Source of the DNA: Sulfobacillus acidophilus
GTDB lineage: Bacteria; Bacillota; Sulfobacillia; Sulfobacillales; Sulfobacillaceae
DNA length: 58,666 bases
Direction of reading: 5' to 3'
Assembly: GCA_003023745.1 (NCBI GenBank)
Contig: PXYV01000014.1
Location: 1-58,666 of the forward strand
Shown here: positions 9,072 through 18,537 of the stretch, piece by piece
How positions within the stretch are numbered: position 1 is the first letter of the stretch
Layout: each line of letters starts with the position of its first letter
Made by a program: the position numbers and the translations under genes
Notes under the pieces: generated by a model
Databases searched by the model: none
Told to the model about the DNA's origin: nothing
What the model saw: only the letters and a program-made list of their open reading frames with translations

Positions 9072-9176
9072 GATGTTGGCTAAGCCACCCATCCGAGACC
9101 ATGAGACCCGAAACCGGGACTTGAGTGAAACGCTCGGAGAACGTAGACTATAGTGAGAGAAGGGAGATTGACAGCA

Positions 9177-10097
9177 ATGGCAAAATCATCCCGGCCGTGG
9201 TATGGTCGTGACTTCGGGTTATCGTTTCGGATGGGATTGACCATGTTCTTGTTGTTCGCCCTATACGCGGCGTTCATCCTGATCTTGTGGGCTGTACGTG
9301 TGCCCTGGGCAATTCTGATCATCGTCATGGTCATCGTGGCCCTGTCGCAATTGTTTTTATCGGACAAAATTGTGTTGTGGTCCAGCGGTGCGCGATTGAT
9401 GGGTCCGCAGGAGCAACCGGAGTTGCATCAAATCGTTACACGTTTAGCGCAACTCGCGGATTTACCCACCCCCCAGTTAGCCTGGATCAATACGCGTCTA
9501 CCCAATGCCTTTGCCATCGGCAAGAACCCTAAAACCGCCGTGATTGCCGTTACGCGGGGATTGGTTGAACGGCTCAACTCTACCGAAATGGAAGCCGTTC
9601 TCGCTCACGAATTGACGCACATTAAAAATCGCGACGTCACGGTGATGAGCTTGGCCAGTTTCTTTGCCATGGTGGCCGCCTTTATCGTGCAACGCTTCTT
9701 CTTTTTTGGTTTTGCCATGGAAGGCGATCGTCGCAACAGCCGCAGCGGAGGGGGCGGGCAAGCCATCATTATCGTGTGGCTGGCGTCATTAATTGTGTGG
9801 GCTGTCAGCTATGTGCTAATCCGCACCTTGTCACGCTATCGGGAGTATGCTGCCGATCGGGGATCGGCCATTCTTACCGGACACCCTGGCTATTTAGCGA
9901 GTGCGTTGGAGAAAATTCAGTCCGGCATGCGCATGACGCCAACGCGTGATCTGCGTCAAGCGGAATCCATGAACGCATTCTTTATCTTTCCCGCCGTGCG
10001 CAAAAACAGTGCGATGGAAATCTTTTCGACGCACCCAACGCTGGAACATCGCTTGAACCGATTGGAAAAGTTGCAGCAACAAATGGAAAAGAAATAG
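9177..10097 (+). CDS. htpX: HtpX-like M48 membrane metalloprotease
   Basis: A 306-residue membrane protease that degrades damaged membrane proteins. The zinc motif HELTH lies near residue 142 (VLAHELTHIKNRDV), and the third ligand Glu is in the downstream REYAADRGSA segment. Four hydrophobic segments are visible: two at the N-terminus (about 20-40 and 43-63) and two flanking a Gly-rich loop in the middle, the HtpX topology. ATG 9177 follows AAGGGAG by about 10 bases; an upstream GTG at 9153 would overlap that site. pspAB follows 16 bases later, and pspA-pspAA lie opposite, so envelope stress is the likely context. Confidence 0.93.
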   Translation: MAKSSRPWYGRDFGLSFRMGLTMFLLFALYAAFILILWAVRVPWAILIIVMVIVALSQLFLSDKIVLWSSGARLMGPQEQPELHQIVTRLAQLADLPTPQLAWINTRLPNAFAIGKNPKTAVIAVTRGLVERLNSTEMEAVLAHELTHIKNRDVTVMSLASFFAMVAAFIVQRFFFFGFAMEGDRRNSRSGGGGQAIIIVWLASLIVWAVSYVLIRTLSRYREYAADRGSAILTGHPGYLASALEKIQSGMRMTPTRDLRQAESMNAFFIFPAVRKNSAMEIFSTHPTLEHRLNRLEKLQQQMEKK

Positions 10098-10113
10098 ATT
10101 TTGGGGAGGAGTC

Positions 10114-10668
10114 ATGGGACTTTTTGACTCGTTGTTTGGACGCACCAAACTTCCGCCAGGCAAAACCGATGCGCTGTTCGCCCTATCGACAGCGGCGTTG
10201 GATATTGAAACGAAGTTAGACAGCACCTATGGGGCACATGCCGCCATCGTGCTCAGAGCCGTGGATAATTCTTCGTACGACGCCATTAACAAAGAAATTC
10301 ACGACTTGTTAGCGGTGGGGGGAAAAGACTTCCAGGCCACAGTTCGGTCGCATGACGATGCCATGGGGTTTCACTGGATTATCTTTGAAGGCCCTGACCT
10401 GGAAGATGCCATTAACGGATTGCACATGACCGCCGATCTCATCAAACAAGCCGGCTTCGCCGACAGCCTCTTAGCGGCCATGTTTCGCTTCGGCGCCTGG
10501 TACCTGATTTACAGCTATCGGCGCGCCACGTTCTATCCGTTTGTCCCGACGGGTCATTCCAGCCGCAATGACAGTCGCGAATTTCGCATTCGTCAAACCT
10601 TGGTCAGCGCGCTACCCATGGAAAAGGATCCCGAGCGGTGGTATCCGTTGTGGGATCCTCCCATTTAG
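10114..10668 (+). CDS. pspAB: PspA-associated protein PspAB
   Basis: A 184-residue cytosolic protein starting MGLFDSLFGRTKLPP, the characteristic start of the PspAB family described next to pspA/htpX, mainly in actinobacteria and archaea. No catalytic motif is apparent. It starts 16 bases after htpX behind GGGGAGGAG, so translation is likely coupled within one operon. Its neighbours (htpX before; pspA and pspAA convergent) support a role in the phage-shock or membrane-stress response; the molecular function is not established. Confidence 0.8.
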   Translation: MGLFDSLFGRTKLPPGKTDALFALSTAALDIETKLDSTYGAHAAIVLRAVDNSSYDAINKEIHDLLAVGGKDFQATVRSHDDAMGFHWIIFEGPDLEDAINGLHMTADLIKQAGFADSLLAAMFRFGAWYLIYSYRRATFYPFVPTGHSSRNDSREFRIRQTLVSALPMEKDPERWYPLWDPPI

Positions 10669-10849
10669 CGCATTACGGGCCATCGTTGAGTCGTGTCAAA
10701 GTCATCCGCGCAACCCGTCTTCTATTATTACACTTGGAAGAGGTTTCCCTCTCCCAAGTCTACGAGTCTAGTGCTCCAAGAGGGAGTGTCACCGCCATCA
10801 TCGGGTGACGCTTCAATCCTACGTGCCTCAAATTATCCTCAGCCAAGAT

Positions 10850-11113
10850 TCATGCGGGGTCAGCAAAAAGTTTTTTTGCCTCTTCCAACGTGGTATCGAC
10901 CGCTGGCAAAATCAAGTCGGACTCTTGCAAATTGCTAATATCCAGTGCAACCCCACTGCGTACCAATCCCGCAATGCGATTGAGCAATTCGTGAAATCGA
11001 TCCGGTTGATCGTGGGTCAGCGCCTCCATCAACTCTTCGTCTAACTCGGTAATTTCCTCCAGTGTCTTTCCCTCAACCTGATACTGCCCTTCTGACAAAA
11101 TCCGTACTATCAT
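10850..11113 (-). CDS. pspAA: PspA-associated protein PspAA
   Basis: An 87-residue protein beginning MIVRILSEGQYQV and rich in Leu and acidic residues, matching the small PspAA family that accompanies pspA. Its ATG overlaps the TGA stop of pspA by four bases, implying translational coupling and stoichiometric production. It ends facing pspAB. From 10669 to 10849 I see no gene; a GTCACC/GGGTGAC hairpin near 10788-10806 lacks a T-run. Confidence 0.8.
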   Translation of the reverse strand: MIVRILSEGQYQVEGKTLEEITELDEELMEALTHDQPDRFHELLNRIAGLVRSGVALDISNLQESDLILPAVDTTLEEAKKLFADPA

Positions 11114-11826
11114 GCGTTGTCTCCTTGGCCAAGTTCTGCCTTGAGTTTGGCCAACTCGTCAGAGACGCTCGATGACGCCTTGAGCTTGTTCAACTCGTCG
11201 CGAATTGAATCACCACTGCTCGGCAACGCATCATTTTGAAAAGCCGGATTCTCGGATAGAGCGTCAACCGCCGCAGCGCGTGCCTTGAGGCTCTCGGTCT
11301 TGTCTTGAGCTCGCTGCAATGCCATATTGACGTCCGTCATGTCTTCGCCCAAGCCGGTAAAGGCCTCGCCAATCTTGACCTGGGCTTGCGCGGCCGAATA
11401 CTGGGCTTTGATAACTTCCTTTTGGGTGCGGAAAGATTCCACCTTGGTTTGCAATTTTTGTTGCAAATCGGTCAGCCGAGCCTCTTCACGAGCCAAATCG
11501 TCAATCTGGGTTTGTAACCCTGCCATCTGGCTTTCTAGTCCTTGCTTGCGCGCTAACGCCTCTTGCGCCAGGTCATCTCGGTTCGCACGGACAGCGTCGC
11601 GGGCGTTCTCATCTTGCTGGGCCGCCGATTGCTGCAACCTAGACATTTGCAACTCCAACCGCTTCTTGGATGTCACGACTTCAGCAATGCCGCGACGAAT
11701 ATTTTGCAGCTGTTCCACCTGTTTTTGGTACGAATACTCAAGAGTTTCTCGCGGATCCTCCGCCTTGTCGAGCACGGTATTGACTTTCGACTTAAAAATT
11801 GTGGAAACGCGCGCCATCAGTCCCAT
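11110..11826 (-). CDS. pspA: PspA/IM30 (Vipp1) family membrane-stress protein
   Basis: A 238-residue, almost entirely alpha-helical protein starting MGLMARVSTIFKSKVNTVLD, an amphipathic N-terminal helix typical of PspA/Vipp1, followed by long coiled coil (residues 25-185) and a looser, Asp/Ser-containing tail (about 190-238). The family forms large membrane-binding oligomers that protect or repair the cytoplasmic membrane. ATG 11826 follows GAGAGGAGG. A strong sigma-A promoter lies upstream. It heads the pspA-pspAA operon. Confidence 0.93.
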   Translation of the reverse strand: MGLMARVSTIFKSKVNTVLDKAEDPRETLEYSYQKQVEQLQNIRRGIAEVVTSKKRLELQMSRLQQSAAQQDENARDAVRANRDDLAQEALARKQGLESQMAGLQTQIDDLAREEARLTDLQQKLQTKVESFRTQKEVIKAQYSAAQAQVKIGEAFTGLGEDMTDVNMALQRAQDKTESLKARAAAVDALSENPAFQNDALPSSGDSIRDELNKLKASSSVSDELAKLKAELGQGDNA

Positions 11827-11849
11827 GAGAAGCCTCCTCTCTCTTGTTC

Positions 11850-11879
11850 AGTATATTCCCCCACAAAAAACCTTGTCAA
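11850..11879 (-). promoter_or_regulatory. Promoter of pspA-pspAA
   Basis: On the minus strand: perfect TTGACA (11874-11879), an 18-base spacer, and TATACT (11850-11855), a near-consensus sigma-A promoter 24 bases before the pspA ATG. Its strength suggests substantial basal expression. Confidence 0.8.
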
Positions 11880-11921
11880 AAACGATTGTGTTCCGGCCAC
11901 ACTATCACGGGAGGTGAGGGT

Positions 11922-12170
11922 ATGGCCTTCATACTGTGCGATGTCACCGAGTGCCGCCACAATGACCAACGGCAATGCTCGCTGGATCAGGTTGCCATCG
12001 TCCCGGGATTTTGGGCGGTCATCCCCGAAACCCTACAAGGGACCTCCCGCCTGGCCGATCAACCATGGCTGTATGGCTATGCCGGCGAATTTGATGCGTA
12101 CCTCGACTATGCCCACAGCCACCCTGAAGCCTTGGCTGCAGGAGCGCTGTGCCAAAGTTATGCTCCTTAA
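11922..12170 (+). CDS. DUF1540 small cysteine-rich protein
   Basis: An 82-residue protein. The first 25 residues carry the DUF1540 pattern: Cys6, Cys11 and Cys19 in CDVTECRHNDQRQC, a probable metal-binding knuckle found in short proteins of spore-forming Firmicutes. The remainder (FWAVIPETLQGTSRLADQP...) is unassigned and contains one more Cys near the end. ATG 11922 follows GGGAGGTGAGGG. Function is unknown. It is divergent from pspA. Confidence 0.75.
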   Translation: MAFILCDVTECRHNDQRQCSLDQVAIVPGFWAVIPETLQGTSRLADQPWLYGYAGEFDAYLDYAHSHPEALAAGALCQSYAP

Positions 12171-12174
12171 GCCC

Positions 12175-12201
12175 GCGCGGAAGACTTTCTTCCGCGCCGG
12201 T

Positions 12202-12203
<2 letters not shown>
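12175..12203 (+). terminator. Hairpin terminator between DUF1540 gene and pyrG
   Basis: GCGCGGAAGA-CTT-TCTTCCGCGC makes a perfect 10-bp stem (12175-12197). On the plus strand it is followed by a loose T-rich stretch (TCTATTTT). It lies 4 bases after the DUF1540 stop and immediately downstream of the pyrG stop on the other strand, so it probably separates the convergent genes. Confidence 0.7.
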
Positions 12204-14201
<1,998 letters not shown>

Positions 14202-14337
14202 CCCTTATCCCATCCTCGGAAAGTTTCCCACGTATTATACCACTTGCATCAAGAAATCCTCCGCCCTTTTCACGTCAATTCCCGCATTTCGTTGCGTCCC
14301 AGGGCTATCTCTTCGCTGACAAAATAAGCCTAAATTC

Positions 14338-14366
14338 TTGACCGGTCCCTCGCACCACCGTAGACT
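14338..14366 (+). promoter_or_regulatory. Promoter of the riboswitch-controlled hydrolase gene
   Basis: TTGACC (14338-14343), a 17-base spacer, and TAGACT (14361-14366). It is correctly placed about 10 bases before the predicted riboswitch RNA. Confidence 0.72.
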
Positions 14367-14376
14367 GAGCCTATGT

Positions 14377-14519
14377 AGTCTTTGCCGAATCCTTGTTTTA
14401 TCAAGGTACGGGGGATCCTAAAGCGCGTCTTTAGGTGGTGAATCCGGTCGTCTAGGCCGGTAGGGGGCTCCTTCTCCCTCGAACCACGGGTGTTCCGGTA
14501 CTAACCTCGGAGGCAGTCA
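14377..14519 (+). promoter_or_regulatory. c-di-AMP riboswitch (ydaO-yuaA class)
   Basis: The conserved ydaO-yuaA blocks occur in order: GCCGAATCC (14383), ACGGGGGATCC, GGTGGTGAATCCGG, TAGGGGGCTCCTTCTCC, CGAACCACGGG, and CTAACCTCGGAGGC (14501-14514). These motifs form the pseudo-symmetric pocket that binds two c-di-AMP molecules. The class is normally an OFF switch and frequently precedes NlpC/P60 or other cell-wall hydrolases and osmotic genes, exactly the context here. No clear intrinsic terminator is visible between the aptamer and the start codon, so control may act through an alternative structure that I could not define by eye. Confidence 0.92.
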
Positions 14520-14536
14520 CCAGAAGGAAGGACGTA

Positions 14537-15754
14537 TTGGTATTGGTAAAACCGAATCGAAGAATGTCGGCGGCACTAGCCGCACTGGTGGTGTTTGGTG
14601 TGCCCACGATCTCCCAAGCGGCCCAAGCCCAACAGCATCCATTGGTTCACGCAGATCATCGCAGGGGCCATACGAACGTAGATCAAGCGTCAGGATCGCG
14701 GGGTAGTGATGGCTCGCTCGATTTGGGATCTCATCCTTCGTTGTCGCCTTCTATCACGCCGTTTGGGGATCGTTACGGACTCGCTCAAGATGAAGTTTTT
14801 AAACTGTTGGCCACAGGCAAACTGAGCGCGACCGCAGGTGTCCCCGAGACGAAATCGACTGGAGCGTCCCCTTTTCTTCTGTCGCCGCAATTCAACGGCC
14901 GGGCGGCGGTTCACGGTCTCCACGGGCCGCTTAACTACCGAGGGGACAATGTGAGGAGTCCTGATCAGGTCGGTTCCGTTACCCGGGCAAAGATGCGGCA
15001 TTCACAGTCGTCACGTCGGCTCTCCCACAACAGCTGGGCGTTAGGCGTTCCAAACTCCATACAAGTCGCCAGTGCCACTGCTAGCCCCAAGATGGAAGCC
15101 CCTCCTCCCAAGTATCCGCCAGGATACTTGCACGAAGGTGATGTCGGCGCCTCTGTCCGTATTTTGCAGCATGACTTGACAGTGCTTGGCTATCCAACCG
15201 GCGGCGTAGACGGCATCTTCGGCACACTGACGCTTCGTGCCGTACAAACCTTCCAGCGCGACCAAGGCTTGCCCGCTTACGGATTGGTCGGATCTTTAAC
15301 TTGGGGTGCAATCCATCGATTGCTGACACAGAAACGAGCCCAGGCGCCCGTTAATCTCAGCAATCGCGGCAGCGTCTCGGCGACGGCCGGTGCCGTCATC
15401 GGACTGGCGCTTAAATATCTCGGATACCCCTATGTCTATGGGGGCAATACGCCCAGTACAGGATTTGACTGTTCCGGATTTGTGCAGTGGGTCTATGCCC
15501 AAGTGGGCATTTCTCTGCCGCGTACCACGTTTACCCAGTGGAATGTGGGCACCCATGTTAGCTACGATCAATTACAGCCTGGCGATTTGGTGTTCTTTAC
15601 CACGGAAGGGGTATTTGCCAACCATGTCGGTATCTATCTCGGCAATGGCGAATTTATTTCGGCAACAGAACCCGGGAAAGGCGTGATGATCCAAAGTCTT
15701 AATCTGCCGTTTTTCGCACAGGCATACGATGGAGCCGTGCAAGTGATTCCGTAG
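14537..15754 (+). CDS. Secreted NlpC/P60 peptidoglycan hydrolase with PG-binding domain
   Basis: A 405-residue exported protein. It has a signal peptide (basic KPNRR, hydrophobic AALAALVVFG, likely cleavage after AQA near residue 32), then a low-complexity linker (35-200). A peptidoglycan_binding_1 domain follows (about 200-262: GDVGASVRILQ ... FGTLTLRAVQTFQ), then an NlpC/P60 domain (about 285-405) with nucleophile Cys near 310 in FDCSGF and His near 361 in NHVGIYLG. It should cut stem-peptide bonds in the wall. The start is a TTG at 14537 or 14543; the second is better spaced from GAAGGAAGG. Expression is governed by the c-di-AMP riboswitch just upstream. Confidence 0.92.
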   Translation: MVLVKPNRRMSAALAALVVFGVPTISQAAQAQQHPLVHADHRRGHTNVDQASGSRGSDGSLDLGSHPSLSPSITPFGDRYGLAQDEVFKLLATGKLSATAGVPETKSTGASPFLLSPQFNGRAAVHGLHGPLNYRGDNVRSPDQVGSVTRAKMRHSQSSRRLSHNSWALGVPNSIQVASATASPKMEAPPPKYPPGYLHEGDVGASVRILQHDLTVLGYPTGGVDGIFGTLTLRAVQTFQRDQGLPAYGLVGSLTWGAIHRLLTQKRAQAPVNLSNRGSVSATAGAVIGLALKYLGYPYVYGGNTPSTGFDCSGFVQWVYAQVGISLPRTTFTQWNVGTHVSYDQLQPGDLVFFTTEGVFANHVGIYLGNGEFISATEPGKGVMIQSLNLPFFAQAYDGAVQVIP

Positions 15755-15940
15755 CGTTCACCACGGCTTTCACAGTTGCAGCCTTCCCATTCAGGGGGAA
15801 GGGTTGGAGTCGGCCGAGGGGCAGCCTCGTCTATGGTTGCCCGTCAAAAGCGTGGATTGAAAATAACACTGTGGGGGGATTAAGCGTGCGCGTTCGGTTA
15901 CGTCAACACCGCGACGTTGGATCGCACTCCCCGTCTCATC
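15755..15940. other. Intergenic region after the NlpC/P60 gene
   Basis: No gene recognised. It contains a small CCTTCCC...GGGGAAGG hairpin (about 15782-15803) without a T-run, and no riboswitch class I can match. Confidence 0.4.
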
Positions 15941-15977
15941 AAGACACCCGGGCCAACTAGCCCGGGTGTCTTCGTTT
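15941..15977 (+). terminator. Strong intrinsic terminator
   Basis: AAGACACCCGGGC-CAACTA-GCCCGGGTGTCTT forms a stem of about 13 bp followed by CGTTT. It lies 187 bases after the hydrolase stop and 26 bases before the next gene, so it separates two transcripts, or attenuates the second if its promoter is upstream. Confidence 0.85.
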
Positions 15978-16002
15978 ACGCACATGCTAGGAGGGTTTTT
16001 CT

Positions 16003-16329
16003 ATGACACATAAACAGCCCGAACTCCGTCATCGAAAAGTCACCCGTCGCCGAGCCAAGCCCGAGGGTCTGGGACGACTGCTCATTATGGTCGTCACCGT
16101 CGGACTTCTCGTAATGGGTCGTGGCATCTTATGGTGGTGCGGCTTAGCTCTCTTAGCCTCGATCCTGCTAGCCGTTGGACGTTCTGGACGAACCATCTGG
16201 ACCGTATGGTCAATCTTAGCGGTGTTGGCTGCCCTCAGCTTTTGGCATCTTAACATGATCCCGGTGTGGGCTAGTCTTACCTTTATCGCGCTGGGTGCCA
16301 TCCAATTCATCCTGCATTGGCTCATTTGA
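16003..16329 (+). CDS. Small basic membrane protein of unknown function
   Basis: A 108-residue protein with a highly basic N-terminus (RHRKVTRRRAKPEG) followed by three or four hydrophobic segments (about 25-40, 43-58, 64-82 and 87-105). The positive-inside rule puts the N-terminus in the cytosol. No family recognised. ATG 16003 follows AGGAGGG. Its stop is 45 bases from the convergent enoyl-CoA hydratase gene. Confidence 0.65.
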   Translation: MTHKQPELRHRKVTRRRAKPEGLGRLLIMVVTVGLLVMGRGILWWCGLALLASILLAVGRSGRTIWTVWSILAVLAALSFWHLNMIPVWASLTFIALGAIQFILHWLI

Positions 16330-16373
16330 CGTGCAGCTCAAAGCTTATCGGTGGATTGTGGCAAATCCAGCCG

Positions 16374-17129
16374 TCAGCGGCCGGAAAATCGCGGTCGCCG
16401 CTTTTCCAGGAAGGCCCGGACACCTTCCGCCGCATCCTGTGTCACCATCAATCGCTCGATGGCCTGCCGCTCCCGCTCCAGACCCGCCGCTTCACCCTCC
16501 GCCAAAAGCCCCTTCAGTTCCGCCAGAGCTAACGGCGCCAAGCTCGCCAACCGATCTGCCAGATTGAGGGCCGAGTCCACCAGTAAGCGCGTTTCAACCA
16601 CGTCGTCGACTAGACCAATGCGATGGGCTTCCTGGGCATCAATCGGCCAACCTGTCAAGAACAATCGGCGCGCCCGCGCCCAGCCAACAAGTTTTGGCAG
16701 CCGCACAGTACCACCCCATCCCGGGATAATTCCCAAATTCACCTCTGGTTGTCCAAATCGCGCCGTTTGCGATGCCAATCGGATATCGGCTGCCATGGCC
16801 AGTTCCAACCCACCGCCGTAGGCGATGCCATTCACGGCCGCCACGAGGGGTAGGCGGCTCGCGACAAATCGTTTAAAAAGCTGTGCCCCTTTTTGCATAA
16901 AGCGGGGCAAATCGCCCCCCATCCGCATAAACCCTGACACGTCTGCTCCGGCCGCAAATGCGGAACCATGGCCGGTAATGACAAGAGCACGCACATCAAG
17001 GTCTGCCTCGGCTTGATCCAACAACGCCTCTAATTGCTCGAGCACGTCAAGACTAATAGCGTTTACGGGCGGGTTATTCAGCGTCCACAAGCCCACCCCG
17101 TCGTGCAAATGGCTGCTGACTGAACTCAC
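16374..17129 (-). CDS. Enoyl-CoA hydratase/isomerase family protein
   Basis: A 251-residue crotonase-fold enzyme adding water to trans-2-enoyl-CoA in fatty-acid beta-oxidation. The oxyanion-hole motifs FAAGADVSGF (about 62-71) and AYGGGLELAMAADIR (about 100-114) are present, with candidate acid/base Glu residues in GGGLELA and FGQPEVNLGIIPGWGG. GTG 17129 is preferred, preceded by GGGGTGATC; the frame runs open 24 codons upstream. It follows two hydroxyacyl-CoA dehydrogenase genes on the same strand, a compact beta-oxidation operon. Confidence 0.9.
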   Translation of the reverse strand: MSSVSSHLHDGVGLWTLNNPPVNAISLDVLEQLEALLDQAEADLDVRALVITGHGSAFAAGADVSGFMRMGGDLPRFMQKGAQLFKRFVASRLPLVAAVNGIAYGGGLELAMAADIRLASQTARFGQPEVNLGIIPGWGGTVRLPKLVGWARARRLFLTGWPIDAQEAHRIGLVDDVVETRLLVDSALNLADRLASLAPLALAELKGLLAEGEAAGLERERQAIERLMVTQDAAEGVRAFLEKRRPRFSGR

Positions 17130-17151
17130 GTTCGGATCACCCCTAAATTTA

Positions 17152-17463
17152 TCATGAATGGCTAAGATAGCCTTGACCACTCGCCTTTCCCACCCAACCA
17201 CGCGCTACCAAATCCTGCAACGACTGTGGCGGCGAGAACCTGGGACCTAAGGTCTTTGCCAACTGTTCTAGGTCTTGCAACACCACATCCAATCCCCGGG
17301 TGTCAGCCCACTGAAAAGGTCCCTGGGGAAGGCCGGCGCCAGCGCGCATGGCGATGTCGATGTCCTCGACACTGGCAATGCCCTCCTCATAAAGCCGTAC
17401 GCTTTCCAAAAAAGTCGCTAAACTAAAGCGCAAAATTAATTGCTGCTCCACATTCGCATCCAT
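17152..17463 (-). CDS. Stand-alone 3-hydroxyacyl-CoA dehydrogenase C-terminal domain
   Basis: A 103-residue protein resembling only the helical C-terminal (dimerisation) domain of 3-hydroxyacyl-CoA dehydrogenase. The ending GWVGKASGQGYLSHS parallels the GHLGLKTKQGFYSY ending of the full-length enzyme encoded next to it, and the middle (EDIDIAMRAGAGLPQGPFQWAD) parallels that enzyme's SEIDQAVVKSGIAPMGPFMLAD. No NAD-binding domain is present. ATG 17463 has GAGGAGG six bases upstream. It could act as a partner subunit, like the second C-terminal repeat of longer family members. This is seen as homology; the role is inferred. Confidence 0.8.
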   Translation of the reverse strand: MDANVEQQLILRFSLATFLESVRLYEEGIASVEDIDIAMRAGAGLPQGPFQWADTRGLDVVLQDLEQLAKTLGPRFSPPQSLQDLVARGWVGKASGQGYLSHS

Positions 17464-17554
17464 CGCCATCCTCCTCGTCATCCAGCCTGTCCACGACTCG
17501 CTTAAACCCGTAAAATCGTGGCCTGATGCAACTGTAAATGGCCGTCTCGTTCGT

Positions 17555-18400
17555 CTAGTAGGAATAAAAACCCTGTTTCGTTTTCAGTCCGAGGTGTCCT
17601 TTCTCCACTAACGCTTCTAATTGGGGCGCAGGTCGAAAACGATCACCATAGGCCTGGAACAACGTGCGGTTAACCTCTAACGCTACATCCAAGCCTAAGG
17701 CGTCTGCCAACATAAAGGGCCCCATGGGTGCAATGCCGGATTTCACAACCGCCTGGTCAATCTCGCTATAGGGTACTTGCGTTTCTTGTTGAAACGCCAG
17801 GATCTCCGCCATGGACGCCATCAACACGCGATTGACCACAAATCCTGGGCATTCTTTGACGGACACCGGAATCTTACGGATTTCCTCCGCTAAGCGTCGG
17901 AGCGTTTCGATGGTATCGGCACTGGTCTTTTGACCGGAAATCACTTCGACTAATTTCATCAGATGGGCTGGAAAGAAAAAATGAAAACCGGCCACCCGCT
18001 GTGGACGACCTGTCACGCTCGCAAGTTCGCTAATGCTGAGGGCAGAGGTGTTGGATACAATCAAAGACAACGGCGGCAAAATCCGGTCCAAGTCCTGAAA
18101 AACCCTCTTTTTCACACGCATATCCTCAGACACCGCTTCAATCGCTAAGGTAGCCTCGACCAGCGCCGCATCGGCAGTGGTCATGGTAATAAGGTCGCGG
18201 CGGCCTTGGGCATCCGCCGCCGAGATGCGGCCACGGGCAACCCGGGCTTGAAACAAATCTGCAATGTGGGCTTGTGCCCGAGTGAGCGCCGATTCGTCCA
18301 CGTCTTTCACGATCACGGGAATTCCGGCATTGGCCATAACATAAGCGATATCCGCCCCCATCGTGCCCGCGCCAATCACAGCGACCTGCTTGATATACAT
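17555..18400 (-). CDS. 3-hydroxyacyl-CoA dehydrogenase
   Basis: A 281-residue NAD-dependent enzyme (PaaH/Hbd type). The Rossmann motif VIGAGTMGADIA is at residues 8-19, the NTSALSIS motif near 117, and the catalytic His in GFHFFFPAHLMKLVEV near 139-150 with the downstream Glu. The C-terminal helical domain (about 185-281) is complete. It is the first gene of a three-gene beta-oxidation operon. A promoter overlapping an inverted repeat and a divergent MarR gene lie upstream, suggesting local repression. Confidence 0.93.
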   Translation of the reverse strand: MYIKQVAVIGAGTMGADIAYVMANAGIPVIVKDVDESALTRAQAHIADLFQARVARGRISAADAQGRRDLITMTTADAALVEATLAIEAVSEDMRVKKRVFQDLDRILPPLSLIVSNTSALSISELASVTGRPQRVAGFHFFFPAHLMKLVEVISGQKTSADTIETLRRLAEEIRKIPVSVKECPGFVVNRVLMASMAEILAFQQETQVPYSEIDQAVVKSGIAPMGPFMLADALGLDVALEVNRTLFQAYGDRFRPAPQLEALVEKGHLGLKTKQGFYSY

Positions 18401-18435
18401 CAGGGACCTCCTCTTCGCGTCGTACTAACACTCTC

Positions 18436-18465
18436 AGCATATCGACGTTGAACAATATTTGTCAA
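18436..18465 (-). promoter_or_regulatory. Promoter of the beta-oxidation operon
   Basis: On the minus strand: TTGACA (18460-18465), an 18-base spacer, and TATGCT (18436-18441), 35 bases before the dehydrogenase ATG. A second TTGACA sits directly beside it at 18466-18471. Confidence 0.6.
18448..18465. promoter_or_regulatory. Candidate MarR operator (inverted repeat)
   Basis: TTGAACAAT-ATTTGTCAA is an 18-base near-palindrome (7 of 9 positions symmetric) in the gap between the beta-oxidation operon and the divergent MarR gene. It covers the -35 and spacer of the leftward promoter, so a bound repressor would block transcription. Binding by the adjacent MarR protein is inference. Confidence 0.55.
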
Positions 18466-18537
18466 TGTCAAGTTTTTTTCGTTTCAGGTCCATGCTATCA
18501 TGTAGTTTACGAAATTGAGGGAGAGGAGTCGCAGTCG

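Noticed and set aside
15755..15940. Possible second riboswitch before the small membrane protein gene
   Set aside because: No conserved riboswitch blocks were found. Only simple hairpins and a terminator are visible.
16029..16325. 98-codon open frame opposite the small membrane protein
   Set aside because: A shadow frame. The plus-strand gene has a good ribosome binding site and a coherent membrane profile.
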